DNA of 64,000 nucleotides from Calycina herbarum (GCA_001414485.1 LLEY01000073.1:124001-188000), one strand, 5' to 3'; positions 47,148-59,562 are shown, counted from the stretch's first letter. A program made the numbers and translations. The notes: generated by a model not told the origin, from the letters alone.

Positions 47148-48365
47148 ATGGCTTCGAAACCATACATACCCCTCCAAACAGGGTGCGCCGTCTGCAACAC
47201 CACCACAACTCCCCTCACACCATGTTCAGTCTGCCAGGTAAGTCTCAAATTCTTAGAATAGTTGTTCATATTCTACCTAAGTTCTTGGAGAAGAAAATGT
47301 TGATCCATACTCGACGACTCTGCAATCTTCCTGTGGAAGTAAACTGACCCGATATCTTGGAGCTAGATGGTGTCCTACTGCTGCAACGAGCACCAAGATT
47401 CCGATCGCCTCGATCACCAACCCTTCTGCGACGCCATCCAAGGAGCAGCCGATAGAGTCCGCTCATTTGAAGCCAATATCCGAGCAGGAAACGATCCAGA
47501 GGTGCCCGCCGAAATCTTCGACACGCATATCGGTTATTTCTGGCGTTTCGACGGTACAAGACCTTATTTGAAGGCACACTTCGAACTCGCACAAGCCCTG
47601 ATGAAACTCAAAACCACGCGGAAAGCAATCGTGGAAGCGCTAGTGAATTGCTTGGAAATCTTGCGGTTGAATAGGCAAGAGACGTTTGGCGCGAGGGATG
47701 TGATTCCGCAACTGATGTTGAGATTGGATCATGATCAAGAGGCTTATGATTTCATCGAGTGGTGGGAAACGGAGGGTTGGGACGCGGCGTCTCACAATTA
47801 CTATTGGGGTGATGGGGCCCGTGGTGCCTTGCGGTATCTCGTGATCAGAGGCGTGGATGTTTGGGAGCCTGTCAATTTCATGTGCAGGAAGGAGATTACT
47901 CTGTGCAATTGTGTGGCTATGACTTATTTGAAGGTCAAGATGTTACTCGATATCAAGGCTCTTCAGAACTCAGAGCTCGTGAGTGACAAAGTTCCCGAGG
48001 AGTTGTTACTCGATATCCGAGAAAAGATCCCACGGAGTCCGTTGATCAGGGAAAACAAGGAGATTGTATTGAAGAGTGTGGATCTCAAGCCTTTGGAGGA
48101 CAAGCTGGTGAAGCAGATTAAGATGTTGGCTGAGGCGGTTACACAGAAGAACGAGTACATTTGGCCGGCAATTACGAGACCGGATATGAATTTGATGGTT
48201 GGTCCCCCTCCGTATCTGACCCCAGGGATGCCGAGCGAGATGCAGCTTGCGTTGAAGTATTTCTACGACTGTTGGACGGAAACTCCGGGCGCGATTGAGT
48301 TGGTCAATGATATTAGGACGAATCAAACTCATGAAGAGGGCACTGAGTTTCCGGGTGGTTTTTAA
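47148..48365 (+). CDS. MYND zinc-finger protein
   Basis: Two exons, 47148-47237 and 47367-48365, with a 129-nt intron (GTAAGT...CTGACC...TAG) that falls inside the zinc finger; 362 aa, ATG at 47148. The N-terminus forms a MYND finger: CAVC (C13, C16), CSVC (C26, C29), then YCCNEHQ and DHQPFC, the expected Cys/His ligands for two zinc ions. The remaining ~300 residues are mostly helical (AHFELAQALMKLKTTRKAIV, EALVNCLEILRLNRQE), reminiscent of TPR-like helical repeats common in fungal MYND proteins of unknown role. MYND domains bind proline-rich partners in transcription or signalling; no methyltransferase SET motif is visible. Intact. Confidence 0.87.
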
Positions 48366-48991
48366 TGGGATGATTATTATGAGAGTTAATAAGGATTCTG
48401 AGATTGTACCTCCTAGATGAGCTTTATCATTAGTACCTGACGGTGTGCTTTTATGAATAATAAATAGTATTTTCCGTCAATATCAAGTCTCTAAAGTGTT
48501 ATTTTCTCCCTGTAAGGTATATCCAGTCTCGCTCAGTTCGTTTCCAAGAACAAGTAAATACACGCTAAGTCTGTCTGGATTGCTTCCAGGTTTATCATGA
48601 ATCATGTCAACTGTCAGAATCAACCTTTACAGAGCAAGCTGATTTTTCACTTGTACTAAGAATTATTCAATGGGATAGAGAATCTAAACGTACACTAGAT
48701 AGTTCTCTATGAATTAGTAGAGCATTATTCGTACTCGGTTTAGCCCACTTAAGTATTCTAAATTTTCTAGAATATTTATACTAAGTAGGTATTACTTAAA
48801 TGAATTCTACGGACGCTACACTTTTAGAGTGTTTAAAACTTTATTTGACTAACCTGATCCAAACATTCTCAAAGATTGTATTCCAATAGTTGAAGTTACT
48901 AAATTCACTGCTTGATAATATAACGTTGTGAATATAAAGTTGTGACATAATTTCTCAAGTTCAATTTATTAAAACACTAAAAAGAAATCTC
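48366..48991. other. Intergenic, AT-rich, no gene seen
   Basis: Sequence between the convergent ends of the MYND gene (plus) and the first HET pseudogene (minus). Contains short words such as TTCTAGAATA but no feature that I can name. Confidence 0.4.
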
Positions 48992-51471
48992 TCATATAAT
49001 TGTAATCACCTGAGGCTCTAATCTCGTGACTCCTTCATGAACCAACCCGGGTTCTCCAACATATAAACAATGTGGCCCATGAATCCTGGGGTGCCCGTCG
49101 GAAACATCAAATCGTTTTTGCTCCTCGCTAGTCTCCTTTCGAGCTTGGAATTGATGAACAAGATTCGCCCATTCATAACTGACACCAAGCATATAATGTT
49201 CTTCCTCCCAATACTCGCCGCATTCACTGACATCTTTTTCAGAGTTCATTTGTTCAGGTAATCCTTCATGAATTATCACACCGTCGCCCTCCTCTGGGCT
49301 TGAGGTGTCATCCTCAGAGCTCGAGGCGCCATTGTCGTTCAGGTTCACGAATCCCGAAGAGTCATACATGAGATTAAACAAACTGCTAGACGTTGAGGAC
49401 TCAAATACACCCAGTCTCTGAAAACCCCCAGGCTTTCTGTACCCCGAAGTACGATCCCCAAGTAAGGTGGATGTGCCCCCGGGTTGTGGACGTGCGTATC
49501 TGACTGGCAAGCAGAAACATATGTCATCATCCCCAAGCTCTCCATCCACATCGGGGATAAAACTGACGTAGGGTAGAGAGGAAGGGCTATAGTTTACCCT
49601 CGAAGGTTTATGGATATCTTCAAATACTGCTTTGACTAAACTCAATCCGGCGCCTTCGACTTTGGGATAGAGACGAGCCTGCTGTAGGATTCCGAGGGCT
49701 TTTATGAATCCATCTTTTATTTGGCCGGTGTGATCTTCTCCGAGGGGTATGGTTTCAACCTCGAGAGTTTCTATGAAGGCGAGGTACGTTTCTGATTTTA
49801 ATTCCTCTTGGTTCATAAAGAGTGTTGATGTGACGGAACCATTAATAGAAGCCCACGACCAAGATGGTGCTCGATATGATGACGGTCGGTAAATGGTAGG
49901 GTTCATAACCGTGGCAGTAAATTCTTTTGGTCTCCAAAGGAGTTCAGTGTGTAGTCTACTAAGCCAAAGTCCCGCAACGTAGGTATCCTTGAGGATGTGT
50001 TCGTACTTCTTAGCCACCCCAGAAATAGCAGGTAACTTATCGTCTTCTTTAGTAAGAGCACAGCGACCGAACCAACCTAAGTCATAGAACCATCTATTTA
50101 TGCCATACTCCCTTCTCAGACAATGTAAATTTCGTTCCAGGAAATTGGAGTGGGAAAGGTGGTTGTTCCTTAGGAGGGCTGCCTCTGAGGGGAACAAAAA
50201 CGCCTGTTCAAATGGATGTTGAGAAGCGATTGATTCTTGACATACCTATACCAATCCTTCTATGCCAAAATGTAAGTTTCGAAAAGACAATGCCCCCTCT
50301 TGGAATAACTAGGCCCGCTTTGCTAGAGGTTGATGAGAGAGCGTCTGGTATCTGAATTTTGCATTCTGTTGGCGAAGCCAGAAGATCCCTTGCTTTGGTA
50401 TGGTTATCCTTTTTGGTGTTCACCGAAGCAGCCCATGGTCCCATTGGATGCAGCGTTTGAGGATATTGTGCAGATGGCGTGTGAGTAAACTAGATGCATC
50501 TTGGAGCATTCTTCCCTCCAGTCTTCTTTTGAAATCTGGATGATACATGAGGATTCGATCGAAAGGTAGGAAACTAGAGGAAACGTCAGTAATGAAATAA
50601 AAACGAATCTTGTACGTATTTCTTCTTTGAATGATGCAATGAAGAATTGAAGCGATGGAAATATTGAAAAGAACTGACTATCAAGCTATTTAGAGATATG
50701 AATCATATCCTGGAACGTCTTTGGCAGAGATGCAATGGGTATGTCATTTCTCATAGCATCGAGATTTTCAAAGGCTAGCGTCGTGACTTGACTATTTCCT
50801 CAGCAATGACTCAAAGCAGTATAGTCATAATGTTGTTCTTCTGCGGTATCCACTAGACGCAGTACAGAGACTGAATTTCTCTGGTAACCTTTATGAGTCG
50901 AGTTGGGTGCCAATATTGAGGAATTTGGCAATCTCGATGATTTTCTAGACAGTGTTTATAAGTTGCTGCCACAAATCCCTGATTTGAAGGTAAGGGGAAG
51001 TCCTCTTTGTTTAGGTGAGCCTTGAGAAGGTTTGGAAAAGCTTTTAATGTTAGCAAAAATTATTAAGACAATGCATAGAATGTACATACTCTGGAAAGCT
51101 TCCGCAGTCTTGATTGTAAATGGATAGCCATGTTTTCAACGCACTTCCTTGCCATTGCAAACCACATGCAAGGAACCGTGGCCTGGTAAGCGTGATATTT
51201 CAAGTTTTCTGAACTTTATGTGGAGTTTGATGTCTGCAGGAACCTCGAGTTCTTTGGGGACAAGATCGATAATGGCAGAGCATAGAGAACATCCAGTAGA
51301 GGTTGAAATCTCAAGAGAGGCTAAGTCCGAGTGGAATTCTATCTCCTTGTCCCAGAACTCGTTGACAGGTATCTTCAGAAAGAGCTCAACACAATAAGAA
51401 CACTGCCTGCTGGCAATTGAATCGCTGCTAAAGTCCGGTATCGGAACATTCAACACCAATGGCAAGGACAT
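48992..51471 (-). pseudogene. HET-domain gene 1, broken by several stops
   Basis: From an ATG at 51471 the frame gives a typical HET-protein start (CSYCVELF, STGCSLCSAIIDLV), then stops at TGA 51136-51138, where GKEVR|KHGYPFTI would continue. Further on come WHPTRLIKV (about 50900), a HET core DYTALSHC whose invariant Trp is TGA (50800-50802), LPKTFQDMIHIS followed by TAG (50686-50688), a degraded counterpart of YLWIDALCI, and EDWREECSKM. The C-terminal part (50197-48992) is open for 401 codons, with DRLPAxSG-like and YRAPSWSWASI motifs typical of HET proteins, and an acidic Ser-rich insert. HET proteins trigger incompatibility cell death on meeting a non-self partner; this copy cannot be expressed whole. 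The three stops could each arise from a C:G-to-T:A change. Confidence 0.85.
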
Positions 51472-51788
51472 ATTCCGTATAGTTGGCCGATCGATGACAA
51501 GTAAGTTAAATCATGTTTTTGCGAACCCATGGCTGCACTGGTAGAAGATAAAGGAGTGACCATCTGGAAGTTTCTTGGAGGAGAGCTATGAGAGGGAGTA
51601 TCAAAAGTGGAAGCTTAATCTTTGCTGACTGCATCATTTTCTCGGACAAATTTGAATGAGCTTACCACTTGCATGGTGTAACCCCATAATCATGAACAAG
51701 CCCATACCCCCCATACCAACCATAAACCCCCATACAACAATTTCCTCTCTGTCATTAGAAAATATGAAGCAAGTAGCCGCGATATAAC

Positions 51789-53913
51789 TCAAATCAGTTC
51801 AAAAGTCAGAGCTGGACATTCTCGTTGGGGGCGTTTTCTTCTTTCTCCATTCTCAGAGACTTGGTAGTCTGATTGCTCCCAGTGAATCATACTTGCTCCG
51901 AAGATTGGTTTTTTTTTCGACAGCAGTTTTTTCTGGAACACCCACCCCCTTTTGAACCAGCTAGATAGCACGAGGTCGCGAGTGAAAGCTGGGATGGTTG
52001 GAAAGACATTGGGGTGACATCGATCTCGGTCATTTTCAGCACCGTACAGTCGTCGAAGGATATATGTTCCCTTTAGTGAGCCACTTCCATGATCAAAATA
52101 TCCAAGTCGAATGCTAGACCTAGCCTCTCTTTTCCCCAGAAACCCTTGCTGACAAGATGAGGAAGAAGCCGCGCAAATTGTAAGCCATGAATTCCCATAG
52201 ACTTTACTCATTTCCGAACTCTGCTCTTCCCAGTCTTGCTTGTCATTCTGTCGGATACAGAGAGCATCAATTTAGAGATAACTGATTTGCATTGCTCTAC
52301 ATACGATTACCGCATCTCGCATTACTGGAGTCATTATTTCAAAAGGAATTTCGTGCAGCAAATCTGCAAAATTTGAAGCGGTGAGTTTCAGTTGTAGTTC
52401 AGCATCTTCGGGCGAGCCCCAACTATAACTTAAAGTCGCATATCTGAGATCGGGGTCTGATTCTTGATTGTTCGGTAGGACATTATTGTGCGAAGCGGGA
52501 AATGGCAAGTTTTGGGCACGATTCCGGTGATGAACCCAAGTCCAACAGTCTCCTGGGCATGTATATGGGTGTTTCTGTATCGGATCTCTGGATAATTCTC
52601 GTCTCTATTTCTACCTGCCGTTGGAGAAAATGTAGGTTCGCTGGAGCCAATGGGATTTCTTGGGGCGATTCATAGATCCCAAAGAGTGATCTAAGGTTTT
52701 CTGGGCCACCAAAGTCAGAGATATGATAAACGAAGTTCATTACCTTAGGAGGAGAGTGCGTACCGTCAGATGACTCGAGCATAAAACTGAACTTTTCTGG
52801 GGAATTTCGGGACCGATGTTGCCAAGGGGATAGAAGTACACATCGCAATCCACCAATAGTGTGCCACAAAACTTCATCTTCCTTGTTTATCCACTCATAC
52901 GAAAGCCATATATGAACTCGCTCTCTGCCACACTCGTCAAGATCACCCGAATAATCTCTAATCTCTGATTTTGAGTCAAGTTGCAGAATTTTGTCGAATG
53001 CCACGTCTAAATCGACATTCAACAGAGGATCCTCAACCTCAACGCCAGGAACATTAGATCCCGCAGAGTGCTCGGTATCTTCAAAAATAATATCATTCTC
53101 CGAAATAACTCCAGAGAGTAAATTTTCCCTTAGAAAGCCACAAAACTCGCACCCAGACTTTGCGCGCGCTTTCAGAACTGGGAATTCTGGATAAGAATCA
53201 CTTACACAGAGGTATCGGTAAGTATCTTTAACGGTGCGCTTTTTTGCCTGAACAACTAAAATAACAATGAGCTTGGGATTTTAATAGCAGTGTAAATTCC
53301 ATATTCACATGCCTTGCAATCCTCTGTCGATGCGTTCTAGAACCCAATTGCAATACTGACACACCGTCGCACAACCCAAACCTGGATGAACAAGAGCAGA
53401 CAACTCCAAAGCTTGAAAGAGACGAGTTTTGTACTTGGTTATCTCCATAAGTAGAGACGTGAAAATATAATGTATATTGCGACTAATCCGACCGCTATCT
53501 CCCCAGGGTAGGCCATGTGGATCCTCTTTGAGATCGGGAAATAAGTACTCGCGCACGAATCTCAATTTCGAGGCGAAGGCTTCTAGAATTTCTATCATTT
53601 CCGTTGCCGCGGCTTTGTCAAAGGCGTTTCCTGGATTGACTGTCTCCATCAAGAAGGCTGCGTCGGAACGGAGCGTCAATAGCTGAGATAGCTTCCAAGG
53701 ACGCTTGCCCATTCTGGTATGGAGAGAATCCATCGTTGGACGGGTAGTTTCCCAAAGATTGATGCATGTTTTGAAGTTGATTACCTGAAATAGGGACCAC
53801 AGCAATTTCTCCGTTGTAACGTGCTCGGCCCGCTCGGGGAGTGTCGGGGAGTAGAGCCCGAATGGGCGGAGTGACGGGAGTTCAGACCCGATCTGACTCC
53901 CCGTGATCCACAT
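51789..53913 (-). pseudogene. HET-domain gene 2, broken
   Basis: It lies upstream of HET gene 1 on the same strand, about 320 bp away. Exon 1 (53913 to about 53308) encodes a ~200-residue helical region without a recognised domain, ending GLQG at a phase-2 GTGAAT donor; the next exon resumes YRYLCVSDSYPEFP, then KARAKSGCEFCGFLREN, the usual lead-in to HET. After MPRRLLDLGSS a one-base shift near 52500 is needed to reach YATLSYSWGSPED, and the invariant YLWIDALCI block reads YL-TAA-IDALCIRQND (TAA at 52272-52274). The remainder, to a stop at 51789 (MSKVYGNSWLTICAASS, RGWVFQKKLLS), follows HET consensus (RAWTLQE region) and may be cut short. The Trp-to-stop change needs two G-to-A steps, in keeping with RIP. 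Confidence 0.85.
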
Positions 53914-54645
53914 TTTAAAATTGGATTTCCTCTACGCAACAACAGACCGTCGAAAACGATATGAAATGCATACATAGTCTCGAGGGGCTAGCTCTTTTCG
54001 CGATGGACAGTACCAGTAATGTCAAGTGTCTTCAATGGCGATCGAAGGGGCCAGACACAAAACTACCGATTCGTCACGCCGATGCTATTTCTATCTTCTG
54101 TTGAACTGCTAGCTAGATTTGTGTTGTTGAGAAAGAGGCTCATCTTACTAATAAGTAGTGATCTTATTTCTTAATTCTTAGCACTAGTTGACTCTAAGGG
54201 GCGAGGAGGACCAGAATTTTGCGCCGGTCTCTATGTTCAATCTGCGTTTCTCTTTCTGTCGACGACACTAATGGTTGAACAAGCGCTTTTGCTAGGAATT
54301 AGTCGACGAAGTGAAATGTCCTCATGACCAACAAGGCCAGTTCGGCACTGTAAGTTGATTTTCTCACTTTCATACCTAAATATATACCCACCCACTCACT
54401 TTTTCTTCTCTCATTTCACTCAACTTCTGTTCGTAGAGCTCACAGGTCCCACCAGACTCACTATTGTCAACTTTATCCTTTTCACCTTTTATCGCTCCAC
54501 CTTTAACCACTTTACCTATCATATTGGCAACTCATTCTATCTGTCCTGACTTCCTTTGTCTTTACCCAAAATCCTCTTGTCTCAACCATCGTTTAACTCA
54601 TCACTCCGCATCATTCACCCTACTCGGAATTTCTAATATATCATC
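53914..54645. other. Divergent intergenic region, HET2 / secreted-protein gene A
   Basis: It separates the minus-strand HET2 start from the plus-strand start at 54646. A CT-rich run at about 54390-54640 directly before the ATG looks like the core promoter and leader of the secreted-protein gene. The open frames here are short and T/C-rich. Confidence 0.45.
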
Positions 54646-57004
54646 ATGTTTCCAACTATGTCATTCGACAAGAATGTGAGAATTCTTGTCACACTCCTCG
54701 CTGGATTCCATTGGATTGATTCGTCAATTGGAGCTGTTCCCCCAAGAGTGAGTGAGGATGGACTCTACGCCCGCGCACATAGAATATGCGAAGACGATTC
54801 GATGAAGTACAACCACGCGAATGCCATGCAGGCGAAAGTTGCGGAACATTATAAAGGTTTCCTGAAACGAACAGCCCGAGATCATAACGGAACATTCCCC
54901 CTCGACGAAGACGAAATTTCGTGGTTCGGAAAGGGTGCTTTTGGGTCACAAAATTTCAGATGCGGTCAATCAGAAATAGGATGCACGGATATGCCAGATT
55001 GTGAGAAGATTGCGATGCATGTTATGGTTACCGAACCCAGCTGGACCCACGAACATATTTTTACGGAGGTGCGCTGGAGATGGCTTGCTACATTATCCTT
55101 CGAAGAGATTGCTAAGCTCCTACACCGTCTCGATGCAAGTCCTCGAATCCATCGTGCAGAATTTCTACTAACCAATCATAGGGGAAATTAACCGCTTCAG
55201 AGGTCGATGTCATTGGTCGGATTATCAGAATCTCACAAGATTTCTTTCCCGGACCAGACGATGCTGGCGACAAGGCCTGTAAAGGCATTGAAGAGATCAT
55301 AAACTGGGTATTCACGATCTGGGAGACAGCTGAGAATGCACTTCAGGCTTTTGTAATGGCTGAAACCGCTGGCATGGGCCAGATTGAGAATGAAGCAGAG
55401 AAGGAGCTCACTAAAATAGAGGAGCAATTGGCGGGCAAGATAGAGGCCCAATTGGCAAAAATGTTGCGCCAAGCACTGCCAAAGCAGAACACTGGAGAAC
55501 AGTGGCACAAAGACGTGTGGGGTAGTTTAATGGGCTCGGTGAAAGGCATTCGGGCCGCACAGTTTAAGAAACTATTCTTGAGTTTATTAGATGTTGAGGA
55601 GGTTATGGACCCTGATGCCTGGAAAATCGATGCTATCAATGGGGCACCTTTCTTCAGCGTCCCTTATTTAAGTGGAGGCCCACTCTGTCAAAGGTTAGGG
55701 GCCAAGCGCAAGGATAGGACTCTCATAAACTCCGCAACTCTTGGGAACTACACTAGTGCTGCAATCCTCGAGCAGCGAAGTCGGGCTGCGACTCTAAACA
55801 AAGATTTATTCAACAACAAAAACGCGACCGATTCCAAGTTGTTGACATTAATATCAGAGGACGCTGGACAATGGCGAGACGTTAGCTCCATGTTGAAGCA
55901 AGAGAATAAGTTTGAAGAGTAGGTTTTCCACATTCTAGCTAGTATGGACTCTAACTGATGGTTACCTAGGGAATTCAGTGCGAAGTTTACCCAGCAGCTC
56001 ATTGGCAACGCACTGGTTGGTGGTGACTGCTACATCAAGGGAGTGACTTCTTCGAGCACAGCTGTCATTGATGACATTTGTGATCACAATCACCCAAACG
56101 CCCATTTGAGACATTGTCCTACAGGCAGCAATAGCGCATACCAACTTCAGTGCTGGACACTTCAGGATACCTGGAACCATGAGTTGGAACTTCCTGGACT
56201 AAGGAAACTGGAAGCCTGGGGCATGAATAACGTATCCTGGGTGATTGGTCAAAGCCTCAAGTATGACGAAGAGAAGCTCGACGAGGATCCTGTCATTAAG
56301 GAGCTTGGACTTCGCCCTAGCATTCATTTCCCCACCTGTGTCAGCGAATGAACTCACATCACGGACTTTGATGACGACAAAAAAAAGGAAAACCCCTGGA
56401 AGCACTTTTGGAAAGACATGCAGTTTCCACTGACTTGCGGTGGTTGGGCATCGGAGCGAACCTCCAAGTTTTTAACCGACATGCACATACATGTCAACTC
56501 GGCCGCTCGAACACAGGGAAGAATCGAAGAAACCTTCCAAGTTTTCGACAAGGTAAGCACCCATTTATCACATCTTTCTTATTATCGCAGCACTAACCAG
56601 CATGTTTAAAGCAATTCGAAGCTGACAGTCACTTCTGGAATCCACTTCAGCAATATTTCATGAAATGTGGCTTTGGCGTCAATGGGCCAAATCATTCAGA
56701 AGATGAGAATTGCGAAGCAATGCGACGTGAAGTTGACGGCTACAGTCAGCTGGAGGCAACAAGATACTTTTGTGGTGATGGCAAGTCTACCAAGGCAGAG
56801 ACAATCAAAGCGAAGTTTGGATACGGAGGAGCATGCAAAAAATACCTCAAAGATACAGCTCATCTGCAAGATGGAGGTCTAACGGCAATTGTGACGCCTA
56901 CGGTAATAGTCAACCAAGGTCAGGAAAAGCCCACGGAGCCAACTGGACCCTCGGCCGAAGACATCATGGACAATGAGACTCGCGAGAAGCCGAGAATGGA
57001 ATGA
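54646..57004 (+). pseudogene. Large secreted Cys-rich protein, paralogue A, one in-frame stop
   Basis: Four exons, 54646-55134, 55182-55918, 55970-56552 and 56612-57004, all junctions in frame (734 codons). It starts with a signal-peptide-like MSFDKNVRILVTLLAG. The body parallels paralogue B throughout: RICEDDSMKY, GKGAFGSQNFRCG with nearby paired Cys, EVRWRWLATLSFEEIAKL, an amphipathic/hydrophobic helical zone (IINWVFTIWETAENALQAFV), AWKIDAINGAPFFSVPYL, NKFEEEFSAKF, and a Cys-rich C-terminal region (KCGFGVNG...CEAMRRE, ATRYFCG, CKKYLKD). Intron 1 has a GC donor. A TGA at 56349-56351 would remove the last ~200 residues; either this copy is newly dead, makes a shortened protein, or the base is wrong. 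No known domain is recognised. It opens a three-gene cluster. Confidence 0.75.
55135..55181 (+). other. GC-AG intron in paralogue A
   Basis: The 47-nt intron begins GCAAGT rather than GTAAGT and has a perfect CTACTAACC branch region and an ATAG acceptor. Splicing it links CTCGAT to GGGAAA in frame and restores homology with paralogue B; reading through meets a stop at 55189-55191. GC donors are a known minor class and GCAAGT is their usual form. Confidence 0.7.
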
Positions 57005-57291
57005 TAATCGTTCTTGGTCTCCTTTACTGGAGTTTTCTCCTACTGTTATTGTTAGTTAAATGGTGTTACATGTATTGCGGGACTTGGAGTTATAGCGCGG
57101 ATGGGCATTTGTTTATATCGAATAAGTCCTTTTCAGAATTCATTAACTTATGGTTTCTGTCGCAGTACTTTCTCCTTAAGAATCACTTATTTTCAGCATA
57201 TTAATTTATCACGCTAAGATATGAATATTGGAGCCCGAAGTGAAATACACCCTGCGGGAGGTTGCAGAGCAGAGGATCAGTTTCTTGAGTT
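57005..57291. other. 3' flank of paralogue A
   Basis: Short intergenic piece between the stop codon and the TIR element; a small hydrophobic frame at 57001-57204 overlaps the stop region and is not supported as a gene. Confidence 0.4.
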
Positions 57292-57780
57292 CAGTGAGTT
57301 ACGATTTAAGCTTGAATTTACCCACTTTTTTTGTAATCCGAGCTTTTTGAGAAAATTCCTTAATTTCTCCCCTTTTTAGGTACTCTTTTACCTATTAATT
57401 AATAATAATATATAATATACTATTTATAAGAATAGGAAAGAAGAGGCTTATATCTCCTCTTATACTTTATAACCTTTATAAGATAAAAACAGATAATTTT
57501 ATATCTATCTTAATTTTTACAGGGTCTTAGTATAGCTTATTAACCTTATAAGGGTAGTGAAATATTTTTTAAGAAAAGGGGTTATTATACTCACTTTAAA
57601 TTAATAAATTATATAGAAGAGAGATAATTAGATATAGCGCTTCTTTCTAGCTAGGCCTCGTCTCTTTTAGAGTACTTTTATTTTCTGTGTTCTAAAGAAA
57701 AGAGGGAGAAATCCTTAATAAAAAAAAAGCTTAGATTATAAAAAAAGTGGGCAAATTCAAGCTTAACTCGCAACTCACTG
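57292..57780. mobile_element. 489-bp MITE within the secreted-protein cluster
   Basis: The inverted arms are about 52 bp: left from 57292 (CAGTGAGTTACGATTTAAGC, then TTGAATTTACCCACTTTTTT) and right ending 57780 (reverse complement, with GCGAGTTAAGCTTGAATTTGCCCAC), with about five mismatches. The interior is strongly AT-rich. The termini starting CAGTGAG resemble Tc1/mariner ends. It separates paralogue A from the decayed paralogue C. Confidence 0.82.
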
Positions 57781-58457
57781 TAATTGCAATACATTATCTT
57801 TACAGTGTTCTTTCTTTACACCAAGTACGGATTTGAGCAATTGTAAGCTTGTTGCTCTATTTTATCCCATTGCTTTGAGTTTTTGTTATCAATTCGAAGA
57901 ATGCCACAGTAAGTGGACACGAGTCGCGCGCTGATAATTGACTGTTTCTTCACAAGCAAAAGAAAAGTTAGTCTCGCTTAAGCTTGACGATGGGTTTTAT
58001 TAGTACCTCAACAAATTCCTGTCTAAATATTTTGCACGAGCGGAAGTTGCAAGCTTATTAGTTAATTTACGACGTCACCAACGGCGGTTATTGTTCTTCC
58101 CATGCAGCACTTTCAATGGCCTCAATGGCCTCAATGGCCCCCGGAATAAAAATCTTGCTGGGTACTAGCCCACAAGCGTTCGCTCGGTTGCGTTCGCGCT
58201 AGTCTTATATGGGCAGGAAGGAACCAGGTGCCGGCACCTGTCGTTCCTTCCATTTCCCTCCAACTTCCAACCTTTTATCTTCAAAACTTTTGAAATACTT
58301 TTCTCCATCCAATCAATAATATTTTGTACTCTGTCCTGCTTTTCTTCGGTGCTCAATCAGCCATAGCCTTTCATCATCCATCTTTTTCCATTTTCAACAT
58401 ACTTCTAGGCCGACTTTCTTACAAAACGCCCTGGATATAAGTTCAGAAACCAACAGA
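57781..58457. other. Upstream region of paralogue C
   Basis: Intergenic, with a small tandem repeat (TCAATGGCC, three copies, about 58106-58137) and a GC-rich patch at 58160-58240. A pyrimidine-rich run precedes the ATG at 58458, as in paralogue A. Confidence 0.4.
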
Positions 58458-59562
58458 ATGCTTCTGAAAGTCATTCTCAGTCATGGAACCTTCACCACCG
58501 GTCTGTTCCTCAACGCAGCGACCATGAAAAACAATCTCACGCCCCATAGCATCTGCAGGGACTCCACGATAAACATTACGAATCCCGAGAATTACAAGAA
58601 GTCCGATGTGTCAAACCAATATCAACTCTTTCTCGACTCGGCTGACTCGAAAGAGTTTGAGAACGAGGGAGAGGCTGCATATTCTGCGAGAAAACTTGGG
58701 TCAATGAATTTTAAATGCGGCAATTTCGAATCAGGGAGCCGTCATTGAAGAGAACCCGGATTGGGATAGAGAAAGAGTTTTGTTCCATACGAGATGGCAG
58801 CTCTTTGTGGTACTGAAATTTGATGAGTTTGCACAAGTCACTACATCACTGATGGGTACCTAATTCCCGTGGTGTTTTGTGTAAATGATTAATTTTATTC
58901 AACCCAAATCCCCTGCTATTCAGGACGACTTGACCGACTGGGTCATCAAATTTGCACAAGACTTTTCCCCAGGAACTGACTGGGAAGGAGGAAAAATTTG
59001 CCAGCAGATCAAGGATCAAGTAAACGAAGTCTTCAATTTCGTTCAAGGTTTAATTGATGTCGCTAAGGTCATTGCAGATACTCTGACTATAGGAGTGTTT
59101 GAGGCCGAAGAATAATCATCAGACAGCAAAAGAAAGCCCTGAAAACAACAACAAAAGAAACAGGCCAAAGATTTGCGCTAATAAAGCCTCTGATGACTTC
59201 CCAGCAAAAGCACACAATCTCGAAACAACTGATAACGTCGTTCTTACCTGTTTTTGGAACAGAGGATGACCTGAAAAGGTTGCAAACCTGGATCCAGTCT
59301 ATTTTAGATGTGGATGCCACAATCAACGAGAACGCATGGAGAGAAGGGACGCCTGATAATCCATATTTCGCTGTCAAGTACTTGGTGGGTAGCGATATTA
59401 GTTGTTAAAGTTTTGGCGTAGGTCGTTTGGATGAGACACTTAAACATACGGCTATGGTGATGCCATGGGTCCAGGCTATCTCCTTGGGGGAGCGTACCAA
59501 GATTATCGAACGAGAAAAAGTGGTCCTGGATAATAGAAATATCACCAACTCGCCATTCTAAA
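58458..59562 (+). pseudogene. Secreted Cys-rich protein family, decayed paralogue C
   Basis: It starts at an ATG (58458) with a short hydrophobic leader and ICRDSTINIT; then SADSKEFENEGEAAYSARKL and NFKCGNFESG align with paralogues A and B (B: KEFEDKGAASYF, NFHCGIFDGG). The frame then shifts near 58735, and a neighbouring frame continues with RWQLFVVLKFDEFAQV, a GTACCT-type intron donor and DDLTDWVIKFAQDFSPG. Stops follow at 59113, and another frame carries TEDDLKRLQTWIQSILDVDA and TPDNPYFAVKYL. The Cys-rich C-terminal third is absent. It is a clear relic of the same family. Confidence 0.8.

Noticed and set aside
48992..53913. HET1 and HET2 as one long gene
   Set aside because: Each has its own HET N-terminal lead-in and its own HET core, so they are two tandem genes.
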